Source: Pseudomonadales bacterium (GTDB lineage: Bacteria; Pseudomonadota; Gammaproteobacteria; Pseudomonadales; Moraxellaceae). Taken from it: a stretch of DNA of 6,774 nt. Below the pieces are notes generated by a model. That model ran no database searches. It was not told where the DNA came from and was given only the letters and a program-made list of their open reading frames with translations. Positions 1-5,296 of the stretch are shown one piece after another; the stretch's first letter is position 1; each line of letters opens with the position of its first letter. The translations under genes and the position numbers were made by a program. The DNA is taken from the NCBI GenBank assembly GCA_013043915.1, contig JABEVH010000112.1, forward strand, positions 1 to 6,774, read 5' to 3'.

Positions 1-1
1 A

Positions 2-151
2 TGCCTTCATCAGAACTCGGATATATGGCAGCAATCGAACCTTGTTGAACATCATGAAAAGAAAGCTTGGCAAAACGGGGGCGACCATATATGGGCTAAA
101 TACCCAATGCCTGCAACCCCGGATGTTATCATCAAGACCCTGATGACTTGA
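2..151 (+). CDS. C-terminal fragment of an unrecognised protein, cut by the window start
   Basis: An open frame runs in from the left edge and stops with TGA at 149-151, giving about 49 residues with a mixed, coding-like composition (several Trp, His and Lys; a Tyr-Pro-Met-Pro stretch near the end). No family is recognised. It stops 12 bp before the MATE gene, on the same strand and in the same reading frame, so the two could share a transcript. Support is only the open frame and the close spacing: a 150-base open frame can occur by chance, and the true start lies outside the window if the gene is real. Confidence 0.42.
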   Translation, partial: CLHQNSDIWQQSNLVEHHEKKAWQNGGDHIWAKYPMPATPDVIIKTLMT

Positions 152-163
152 TTCTCCGCCTCC

Positions 164-1543
164 ATGACAGCAACCGAACATCCCCACGCCTATCATGCAC
201 TGCTTAGACTCCTGCTCCCCTTATGGCTAACTCAATTACTGCAAATGGGGCATGGGGTTGTGGATACGGTCATGGCGGGCCATGTCAGCGCCCCAGCCAT
301 GGCTGCCGTTGCTGTGGGCAGTGGTTTATGGCTTCCCCTCCTGCTATTTATCAATGGCGTCTTGCTAGCTAATCTTCCTTTGCTTGCTGAAGCGCGAGGA
401 GCCCAACGTTGGGGCGAAGTTCCACGTATCGTTCATCAAGGCTTGATGCTGGCTGTCATTCTTGGCTTAGGAGCCATGCTAGTTCTTGGGTCCGCCCCCT
501 TACTTTTCAGCTCTTTACATATTGGTTCTGATTTGGCCCCCTCCGTCACCCTGTATCTGCACGGAATAAGCCTGGGCATTCCTGCTGTATGCATGTTTAT
601 GGTATTGCGAGCCTATAGCGAGTCACTAGGCCATCCCGTACCGGTGACTATCATCAGCCTGGCAACCTTGATATTAAACATCCCCTTAAATATGCTTTTT
701 ATCCACGGCTGGGGCCCCATTCCCGCCATGGGAGGGGCAGGCTGTGGCTATGCTACAGCCTGTGTCTACTGGGTCTCGTTGCTGATGTTGGCCTTATGGA
801 TCAGTTGGGCTCCCTCCTATCAACAAACGCGATGGTTCTCCCTACCCATAGGATGGGATGCTGTATTATTAAAGCGCATACTTCACTTGGGCCTACCCTT
901 AGGCGCTTCCTTATTTTTTGAAGTATCCATCTTTGCCCTGATAGCCGTCATCCTGGCTCCTCTGGGCCCCATTACGGTGGCTGGGCACCAAATTGCACTC
1001 AATGTGTCTTCACTTTTGTTTATGCTACCGCTTTCCTTGAGCAATGCATTAACCATGCGTACCGGATTTTATACAGGAGCTCGCGATGTACAGGGCTTAC
1101 TGGCCATGTTACGTGCTGGACTCAAACTTACCCTGATGATTGCTTTTACCAATGCAGCACTGCTCATTGGACTACGCCATTGGTTACCTACCCTATATAC
1201 CCAGGATCAGGCTGCCATTGCCCTGGCTCGACATTTGTTGATTTATACCGCATGTTTTCAAGTGTTTGATGCCATCCAAGTCTCCGCTACCGGTGTACTT
1301 CGAGGCCTTAAAGACACACGCGGCCCCTTCTGGATCACCCTGATCGCTTACTGGGGACTGGCCTTGCCGCTGGGATATACCTTGGGCATGACCTCATGGT
1401 GGGGACCTGCTCGGGGTGCTCCCGGCTACTGGAGTGGCTTGGTTCTGGGCTTAGGTATAGCTGCCTGCCTGTTAAGTTGGCGATTAAAGCAGCACTTGAG
1501 CAAAACCATCCTAAAGCTCACCGCAAATCGACCGATAACTTAA
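164..1543 (+). CDS. norM: MATE-family multidrug efflux transporter, NorM type
   Basis: A 459-residue polytopic inner-membrane protein of the length and pattern usual for the MATE family (about 12 membrane helices). Family members export cationic drugs and dyes in exchange for Na+ or H+. The N-terminal Gln-Met-Gly...Val-Val-Asp-Thr-Val-Met-Ala-Gly motif (around residues 27-39) is characteristic. Acidic residues sit where NorM proteins use them for cation coupling: Asp34 in helix 1, Glu253 in the Phe-Phe-Glu segment of the second half, and Asp369 in Gln-Val-Phe-Asp. A Gly-Val-Leu-Arg-Gly-x-Lys-Asp-Thr motif (377-385) is also typical. The start is fixed within a short interval because an in-frame stop lies 12 bp upstream. 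No clear Shine-Dalgarno site is visible, so translation may depend on the gene upstream. The 224-residue gene begins 30 bp downstream. The family is certain; the substrate, the coupling ion and strict orthology to norM are inferred. Confidence 0.92.
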   Translation: MTATEHPHAYHALLRLLLPLWLTQLLQMGHGVVDTVMAGHVSAPAMAAVAVGSGLWLPLLLFINGVLLANLPLLAEARGAQRWGEVPRIVHQGLMLAVILGLGAMLVLGSAPLLFSSLHIGSDLAPSVTLYLHGISLGIPAVCMFMVLRAYSESLGHPVPVTIISLATLILNIPLNMLFIHGWGPIPAMGGAGCGYATACVYWVSLLMLALWISWAPSYQQTRWFSLPIGWDAVLLKRILHLGLPLGASLFFEVSIFALIAVILAPLGPITVAGHQIALNVSSLLFMLPLSLSNALTMRTGFYTGARDVQGLLAMLRAGLKLTLMIAFTNAALLIGLRHWLPTLYTQDQAAIALARHLLIYTACFQVFDAIQVSATGVLRGLKDTRGPFWITLIAYWGLALPLGYTLGMTSWWGPARGAPGYWSGLVLGLGIAACLLSWRLKQHLSKTILKLTANRPIT

Positions 1544-1573
1544 GTATGCCGACTCGTATTCGGGTGAGTTACC

Positions 1574-2248
1574 ATGAAGCAGCGCACAAAAAGTGCACAT
1601 ATCGTTTCCATGCAAGATTTCCGCGACCGGAAGTCAGCGCATATCGTTCGTCTTGCCCCTGAGCTTGATGGCTTGGAAATGCTTTACAGCAATGATACAG
1701 CTAAAGAAAGAATGTTTAGCCTTAAAATTCTATTCTGGGGCCTTTACAGTGACGGCTCTGTTGCCGGCTTGGTCCCATGGCTACGGGATCTCGTATCCTG
1801 CCCTTCTTTGCGCGACCCCCTTAATGGACACTGGCAGGGTTATCATGATCCGGGGATCGACAGGGTATTTATGGAAGCTCCTGCTCACAAGATCTCTGAA
1901 TTAGAGACTTCGGCTGCGTATTTTCGCTACGAAGGCAATAATGCCTCCGATATCGTCCAGGAACTCCCTGATACCCTAGGGACCCATGCCGTATTAACCC
2001 ATAACGGATTTCGCAGTTTCCTGCTCACCGAAGTAGTCAGCTGGCGTTTGCTATCGAGTGGACAACTACAAGGCTTGTTAATTGATGAATCCCGCCTCAG
2101 CGCCACACCGGTACTACCCGGGGACCCCTGCCTGTATCCTGCTAGCAGCAACCCTGAATTCAAATATTTCTTTCAACACAGGATTGCCAACAAAATCAAG
2201 GAACGAGACCCAGAAACATTATCAGCCATGTATACCTTGATCGACTAG
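1574..2248 (+). CDS. Conserved uncharacterised gammaproteobacterial protein, 224 residues
   Basis: A soluble protein with no signal peptide or membrane helix. It resembles a conserved family of unknown function that I recall from Pseudomonas-like gammaproteobacteria. The conserved-looking stretches are Leu-Tyr-Ser-Asn-Asp-Thr (37-42), Lys-Ile-Leu-x-Trp-Gly-Leu (51-57), the Pro-Leu-Asn-Gly-x-Trp-x-Gly-Tyr-x-Asp-Pro-Gly segment (82-94), Glu-Leu-Glu-Thr-x-Ala-Ala-Tyr (109-116), Thr-x-Gly-Thr-His-Ala-Val (134-140) and Tyr-Phe-Phe-Gln-His-Arg-Ile-Ala-Asn-Lys-Ile (198-208). No catalytic motif is evident. The basic N-terminus (residues 1-25) carries a repeated Lys-Ser-Ala-His-Ile-Val. The start is bounded by an in-frame stop at 1565-1567; a weak GGTGAG lies just upstream, and Met13 (base 1610) is the next possible start. 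It follows the MATE gene by 30 bp and converges on tusA. Its function is unknown. Confidence 0.85.
   Translation: MKQRTKSAHIVSMQDFRDRKSAHIVRLAPELDGLEMLYSNDTAKERMFSLKILFWGLYSDGSVAGLVPWLRDLVSCPSLRDPLNGHWQGYHDPGIDRVFMEAPAHKISELETSAAYFRYEGNNASDIVQELPDTLGTHAVLTHNGFRSFLLTEVVSWRLLSSGQLQGLLIDESRLSATPVLPGDPCLYPASSNPEFKYFFQHRIANKIKERDPETLSAMYTLID
1589..1648 (+). repeat. Short internal direct repeat encoding Lys-Ser-Ala-His-Ile-Val twice
   Basis: Copies at 1589-1606 and 1631-1648 are 42 bp (14 codons) apart near the 5' end of the 224-residue protein gene. Both encode the same six residues. The two serines use different codon families (AGT and TCA), while the His-Ile-Val part (CAT ATC GTT) is identical in both. 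This fits either an old small duplication or a repeated short linear motif. Confidence 0.6.
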
Positions 2249-2254
2249 ACCTGA

Positions 2255-2488
2255 CTACATGCCTTTACGAAGACGATAGATATATACATCATCTCTGACC
2301 TCTTGCATGATCAAAGTATGTCCCAGAAAATCACAAAACTTGGGAATATCTCGCTGTGTTGAAGGGTCAGTCGCTAAAATCTCCAGCTCTTCACCCTCCT
2401 GCATACGACGCACTGATTTATGCAGCAACATGACAGGCTCTGGGCAAAGCAACCCCCGCGCATCAAGCTTATGTTCTGGGTTTGTCAT
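2255..2488 (-). CDS. tusA: TusA sulfur carrier protein (tRNA 2-thiouridine synthesis)
   Basis: A 77-residue protein of the TusA/SirA family. TusA takes persulfide sulfur from the cysteine desulfurase IscS on its active cysteine and passes it to the TusBCD-TusE relay for MnmA-dependent 2-thiolation of tRNA wobble uridine; it also feeds other sulfur-transfer routes. The sequence has the diagnostic Cys-Pro-Glu-Pro-Val-Met motif with the active Cys15, the Asp-Pro-x-Thr-x-Arg-Asp-Ile-Pro-x-Phe-Cys segment (41-52, second Cys52), and a Tyr-Arg-Leu-Arg-Lys-Gly end. Length and motifs match E. coli TusA closely enough to prefer TusA itself over the SirA-like paralogues. A GGA at 2498-2500 on the minus strand can serve as a weak ribosome site. 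The gene stands alone on its strand: convergent with the 224-residue gene (6 bp between stops) and divergent from the DUF445 gene. Confidence 0.95.
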   Translation of the reverse strand: MTNPEHKLDARGLLCPEPVMLLHKSVRRMQEGEELEILATDPSTQRDIPKFCDFLGHTLIMQEVRDDVYIYRLRKGM

Positions 2489-2540
2489 GATGTCAGTTCC
2501 AGGCGGCTAGCCTGCCAAGGCTTTCGCCACATTTTATGGC
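2489..2540. promoter_or_regulatory. Divergent spacer between tusA and the DUF445 gene, with a small palindrome
   Basis: This 52-bp gap must hold the 5' signals of both divergent genes unless promoters lie inside the coding regions. It contains GGCGGCTAGCCTGCC at 2502-2516, an imperfect inverted repeat with no loop (perfect core GGCTAGCC, one extra base in the right arm) lying 14-28 bases before the tusA start. It could be an operator or a small leader hairpin. No convincing -35/-10 pair is visible for either gene; the AT-rich ATTTTAT at 2531-2537 is the only -10-like element for the plus strand. The regulatory role is inferred from position only. Confidence 0.35.
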
Positions 2541-3818
2541 ATGATGAACAACCTTGGCCATAGGATATGGCATCATATGCTACATGACGCCTTCAAGCAT
2601 TTTCTAGCTCGCCCTGACTTCTGGGGCATCGTCAGCATTCCTCTGGTTGCCGCTATTGTGACATGGGTACATGTCTGGCTAGCGATGAAAATGGTTTTTC
2701 AACCGCTGGAATTTATAGGCTATAAACCTTGGTATCTCGGTTGGCAGGGTATCATCCCACGTAAAGCTGGGCGTATGGCTGGCATCATTGTTGATAATGC
2801 CCTGGAGAAACTGGGATCGGTGGAAATTTTTTTCAGTGAATGCCAGCCCGAGGAAGTAGCCCGACAAATTGCCCTTTATGTCAATGAACATGCTGAAGAA
2901 ATCAGTGATGATGTCATGCAACAACATAGTCCCGTACTCTGGGACAATCTGCCCCGTGATGCTCGTCAGATGGTAGTTCGCGCTTTGCGCCGCCATGCCA
3001 CGGAAGTATCCAGCAATATTCTCAAAGACCTTGAAGCTCATGTCAGCGACTACATCGACCTGCGACAAATGGTTGTCCGACGCATGATGGAAGACAAACA
3101 ACTGCTGGTCAGCATGTTCCAGGAAGTCGGCCATAAGGAGATCCGATTTATCATTAACAGCAGCTTCTGGATCGGCCTTATCTTCGGTCTGGTGCAGGCT
3201 ATGCTATGGATTATTCTTCCTTATGGGTACGGACTACCCATCTACGGTGCGGCTCTAGGATACTTGACTAACTGGGTTGCCCTGACTTTGGTTTTTGAAC
3301 CCGTGAACCCCCTACGTCTGGGTTCTAAACGATGGGGCTGGACATTGCAAGGGCTGTTTTTGCGGCGGCAACAGGAGGTCTCCGAGATGTTTGCTGAACT
3401 GACAGCCCGAGAGGTTTTAAGCATCCATAATTTTATGCAGGAAATGTTCTATGGTCCGCGACGCGAACGCACACGCGCCCTGATGCAAAGACATATACGC
3501 CCTCTGCTCGAGGGCTTAACTGTTCGCGGTGCTGCTTTGCTAACCATGGGCCCGCGAGCCTATGCCGACCTCAAACTCAACCTTGTCGATACGGTTGTTA
3601 AAGCATCTTTAAAACCTTTAGCTGATCCTGAACTCAACCGTATTCATGGACAATTGCTACGACATAGTCTATCCAGCCGTATGCAACAAATGAGCAGCCA
3701 GGAATTTCAGGGCTTGTTACGGCCAGCTTTCCAGGAAGACGAATGGATACTGATCACAATGGGAGCCATCATGGGCTTTCTCGCTGGCTGGCTCCAGCTA
3801 TTGCTGGGTTTTCACTAA
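2541..3818 (+). CDS. DUF445 family membrane protein
   Basis: A 425-residue protein of the DUF445 (YjiN/YheB-like) family, which has no established biochemical function. Predicted membrane segments lie near residues 27-50, 208-227, 232-252 and 402-422, around a long charged, helical soluble region (about 85-200) and a second one (about 275-400). The diagnostic segment Phe-Gln-Pro-Leu-Glu-Phe-Ile-Gly...Gly-Trp-Gln-Gly-Ile-Ile-Pro-Arg-Lys-Ala (53-76) is present, and a degenerate second copy follows the middle helix pair (251-280). The ATG at 2541 has no well-spaced Shine-Dalgarno site. Met13 (base 2577) has AGGA at 2562-2565, and starting there gives an N-terminus closer to family members as I remember them, so 2577 is a real alternative start. 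The gene diverges from tusA and its stop is 2 bp from that of the ADP-ribosylglycohydrolase-like gene. Confidence 0.9.
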   Translation: MMNNLGHRIWHHMLHDAFKHFLARPDFWGIVSIPLVAAIVTWVHVWLAMKMVFQPLEFIGYKPWYLGWQGIIPRKAGRMAGIIVDNALEKLGSVEIFFSECQPEEVARQIALYVNEHAEEISDDVMQQHSPVLWDNLPRDARQMVVRALRRHATEVSSNILKDLEAHVSDYIDLRQMVVRRMMEDKQLLVSMFQEVGHKEIRFIINSSFWIGLIFGLVQAMLWIILPYGYGLPIYGAALGYLTNWVALTLVFEPVNPLRLGSKRWGWTLQGLFLRRQQEVSEMFAELTAREVLSIHNFMQEMFYGPRRERTRALMQRHIRPLLEGLTVRGAALLTMGPRAYADLKLNLVDTVVKASLKPLADPELNRIHGQLLRHSLSSRMQQMSSQEFQGLLRPAFQEDEWILITMGAIMGFLAGWLQLLLGFH

Positions 3819-3820
3819 GG

Positions 3821-4900
3821 TTAAACCGAGACAGCAATCTGTTCAGCCAACTTGAGTAAATGCTGGCTATCATGCAATCCCTCCCTAAAGCGCTCTGGTA
3901 TACCTCGCCAACCAACCTGGGCTCCCACCAGGGCCCCTGTCAACATCGCCCTCGCTTGATTTTGCCCACCACCATTGACCGCATGCAGTACAGCCGACTC
4001 AAAATCGGTCTTAAATCGTGCACCCAGGTAATAAGCGGCCGGTAACTGATGGTAAATCGCACAGGGCATACCATAGACCAACGACACTTTCCAGGCCGGC
4101 TCTATGCAAATATCAGGATCATTAACCGCGACGGCAACACATGAAGGCGTCAGCAGTGCATCCGGCGAAGCAAAGCGCCCCGCTCTTGATGGCTCTTCCC
4201 CCGGTGCCGGGGGACTCAAGTTATCTGAAGTAACCGCATGAAAGGGCAATTCACCTGATTTAACCAAGCTCATTAACCGCCCTGATAGTTGCTCATCAAG
4301 AGCATAACCCTGAACCAGCTGGGCTAAAACTGCTGCAAAAGCCACCGTCATAGCCACGACCGTATCATCTATCTGGGTCAACATCGCATTACTGGACACG
4401 AAACTTGCCAGCATATCCGGCTGCCTTGCATACCGAACAGCAATAGCTAAGGTACGTTCAATGGCTTCTGTCGTATCTGCATGACCGCCTGTCTGACCCC
4501 AAGGCAGTCCCTGCTGTACCCGCTTCTTCCAGGCATCACGTATGGACTGACTGGTATAACCACCTGGCCCATGCATCGGTGTCCCGTCAAGCAGAGGAAA
4601 CAGGTCTTCATCCATACGCTTGCAGAAGTCCGCCTCCTGATAAGCATCAAGCTCTGCTAAAGACCGCAACATCAGTACCAGAATATGTCCTGCCTGTGAC
4701 AGGCTACCCGCTTTGAGTCCAGCATGGTAACGATGCGCTTTGGGGTCAGTATAGGTACTGACCCAGGGGCCATAGTCACGACGCAATTCATCAAGGTCAT
4801 AATACCAGTGCGGACCCAAAGCCAAAGCATCACCGATCAACGCCCCCATCAGTGCGCCCACGGCGCGCTCTGCTATCCCCGGAACCTCACATTCAGCCAT
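3821..4900 (-). CDS. ADP-ribosylglycohydrolase-fold protein (J1-crystallin-like variant)
   Basis: A 359-residue protein recognisable as an ADP-ribosylglycohydrolase (DraG/ARH) superfamily member. It has the N-terminal Gly-Ala-Leu-x-Gly-Ala-Leu-Ile-Gly-Asp-Ala-Leu (15-26) and, near the C-terminus, Ala-Val-Asn-Gly-Gly-Gly-Gln-Asn-Gln-Ala-Arg-Ala...Gly-Ala-Leu-Val-Gly-Ala (307-327). Classical enzymes carry Thr-Asp-Asp-Thr and Gly-Gly-Asp-x-Asp-Thr motifs that bind two Mg2+ ions. Here the positions read Leu-Ser-Gln-Ala-Gly-His (67-72) and Gly-Gly-Gly-Gln-Asn-Gln-Ala (310-316), so the usual acidic ligands are missing. Other striking stretches are Gly-Pro-His-Trp-Tyr-Tyr-Asp (29-35), Gly-Gly-His-Ala-Asp-Thr-Thr-Glu-Ala (138-146), Thr-Gln-Ile-Asp-Asp-Thr (175-180) and Gly-Met-Pro-Cys-Ala-Ile-Tyr-His-Gln (277-285). 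No signal peptide is seen. Hydrolysis of ADP-ribose bonds should not be assumed. AAGGAG at 4912-4917 lies 11 bases before the start. The small membrane protein gene is 52 bp upstream on the same strand. Confidence 0.88.
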   Translation of the reverse strand: MAECEVPGIAERAVGALMGALIGDALALGPHWYYDLDELRRDYGPWVSTYTDPKAHRYHAGLKAGSLSQAGHILVLMLRSLAELDAYQEADFCKRMDEDLFPLLDGTPMHGPGGYTSQSIRDAWKKRVQQGLPWGQTGGHADTTEAIERTLAIAVRYARQPDMLASFVSSNAMLTQIDDTVVAMTVAFAAVLAQLVQGYALDEQLSGRLMSLVKSGELPFHAVTSDNLSPPAPGEEPSRAGRFASPDALLTPSCVAVAVNDPDICIEPAWKVSLVYGMPCAIYHQLPAAYYLGARFKTDFESAVLHAVNGGGQNQARAMLTGALVGAQVGWRGIPERFREGLHDSQHLLKLAEQIAVSV

Positions 4901-4911
4901 GATGGTGCTAA

Positions 4912-4917
4912 CTCCTT
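4912..4917 (-). promoter_or_regulatory. Shine-Dalgarno site of the ADP-ribosylglycohydrolase-like gene
   Basis: On the minus strand this reads AAGGAG, 11 bases before the ATG at 4900. The spacing is rather long but no closer in-frame start exists, so it supports that ATG. Confidence 0.65.
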
Positions 4918-4941
4918 AGCAAACATCAGGACCTTGGTGCA

Positions 4942-4958
4942 CCTTAAGAATCTTAAGG
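4942..4958. repeat. Perfect 7-bp inverted repeat between the small membrane protein gene and the glycohydrolase-like gene
   Basis: CCTTAAG (4942-4948) and CTTAAGG (4952-4958) are exact inverted copies around a 3-base loop. The repeat overlaps the last codon and TAA stop of the small membrane protein gene and is followed on the minus strand by no T-run, so it does not look like a standard intrinsic terminator. A second palindrome, GGTGCACC (4936-4943), overlaps its edge. Possible roles are a partial terminator, a transcript-stabilising hairpin between two co-transcribed genes, or an operator for the downstream gene. Confidence 0.55.
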
Positions 4959-5117
4959 CTGACTGTCCTGCTGTTGGTTGGCAAAGTAATCTTCCTGCAA
5001 AGCCAAACGAGTAGCCTGAGCATCTTCCTGCTCATCTCGACTCTGCAATTGTCCCATGGTACCCCAAACAACACACAGTGTCAGGAATACGCCCAAAACG
5101 GCAGCCAGCTTTCCCAT
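4953..5117 (-). CDS. Small single-pass membrane protein, 54 residues, unknown function
   Basis: A 54-residue protein starting Met-Gly-Lys-Leu-Ala-Ala-Val-Leu-Gly. Residues about 4-23 form one hydrophobic helix (Leu, Val, Phe, one Cys, one Trp), followed by a polar, acidic and Gln-rich tail (Arg-Asp-Glu-Gln-Glu-Asp..., ending in a run of three Gln). The short Met-Gly-Lys N-terminus suggests a membrane anchor with the tail on one side; a cleaved signal peptide is less likely, as no clear signal-peptidase site is seen. The start at 5117 is chosen because AAGGAG lies 7 bases upstream; a longer reading from 5150 adds 11 residues without a comparable site. The gene is probably co-transcribed with the glycohydrolase-like gene 52 bp downstream. 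No known family is recognised; a small accessory subunit or regulator of a membrane complex is only a guess. Confidence 0.72.
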   Translation of the reverse strand: MGKLAAVLGVFLTLCVVWGTMGQLQSRDEQEDAQATRLALQEDYFANQQQDSQP

Positions 5118-5124
5118 TTTGCTT

Positions 5125-5154
5125 CTCCTTGATAGAGCCCATGTCAGCAAGGAG
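5125..5154 (-). promoter_or_regulatory. Candidate hairpin hiding the Shine-Dalgarno site of the small membrane protein gene
   Basis: In the leader of the small gene, CTCCTTG (5148-5154, read on the minus strand) is an exact inverted copy of CAAGGAG (5125-5131), which contains the gene's Shine-Dalgarno site. They would form a 7-bp stem with a 16-base loop that covers the ribosome site. The upstream arm lies inside ACCTCCTT (5149-5156), identical to the conserved 3' end of 16S rRNA. Such pairings are used in RNA thermometers and in ligand- or ribosome-controlled leaders. The complementarity is seen directly; formation in vivo and function are inferred. Confidence 0.45.
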
Positions 5155-5228
5155 GTAAATGCAAAAAAAAGACCAACTTTTAAATAAAATATAACTTATT
5201 GCTTTGTAAAGATTTTTTAAAAAACCGT

Positions 5229-5249
5229 ATTTTTTTGTAGTAAAAAAAT
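5229..5249. repeat. AT-only inverted repeat, 8-bp arms
   Basis: ATTTTTTT (5229-5236) and AAAAAAAT (5242-5249) are exact inverted copies around GTAGT. On the minus strand the run of seven T follows a tiny CAC-GTTA-GTG stem (5251-5260), which might act as a weak terminator for purU; the stem is too short to call one. The alternative is that it simply reflects A/T tracts of a curved promoter region. Confidence 0.4.
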
Positions 5250-5293
5250 GCACTAACGTGGGACACCTAGCACCTACCAGCACAAAAATGCAC
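5244..5293. repeat. Pair of 10-bp direct repeats, 40 bp apart
   Basis: AAAAATGCAC occurs at 5244-5253 and again at 5284-5293 (GTGCATTTTT on the minus strand). The 40-bp start-to-start spacing is close to four helical turns, so a dimeric regulator could contact both from one face. The interval also holds two copies of TAGGTG read on the minus strand. Because part of each repeat is an A-run, chance is a fair alternative. Confidence 0.4.
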
Positions 5294-5296
5294 CAC

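Noticed and set aside
1549..1562. Small hairpin ACTCG-TATT-CGGGT between the MATE gene and the next gene.
   Set aside because: It has a five-pair stem with a G-T pair and no T-run, within chance expectation in a 30-bp gap.
2679..3134. A 151-residue open frame on the minus strand.
   Set aside because: It lies wholly inside the DUF445 gene, whose protein has clear family motifs; no ribosome site or recognisable product supports the antisense frame.
4724..5014. A 96-residue plus-strand open frame across the glycohydrolase-like gene start and the small membrane protein gene.
   Set aside because: It is antisense to two better supported genes, has no membrane or domain pattern, and lacks a ribosome site.
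3821..5117. Toxin-antitoxin or defence module with ADP-ribosylation (small protein plus glycohydrolase).
   Set aside because: The small protein is a membrane anchor type with no ADP-ribosyltransferase motif, no transferase gene is present, and the glycohydrolase lacks its classical active-site acids.
5118..5150. An 11-residue longer version of the small membrane protein.
   Set aside because: The ATG at 5150 has no well-placed Shine-Dalgarno site, whereas the one at 5117 has AAGGAG at 7 bases.
5148..5194. Plus-strand AAGGAGGT followed by an ATG at 5159 and an 11-codon open frame.
   Set aside because: It is very short, the spacing is too tight, it is Lys/AT-tract driven, and no plus-strand gene follows. 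The Shine-Dalgarno-like bases are better explained as the minus-strand arm that pairs with the small gene's ribosome site.
5230..5260. Intrinsic terminator for purU.
   Set aside because: The only stem directly before a T-run is 3 bp (CAC/GTG), too weak to call.
5032..5283. An 83-residue minus-strand open frame covering the AT-rich spacer and part of the small gene.
   Set aside because: It is out of frame with the small membrane protein, its composition follows the AT runs, and no start signal supports it.
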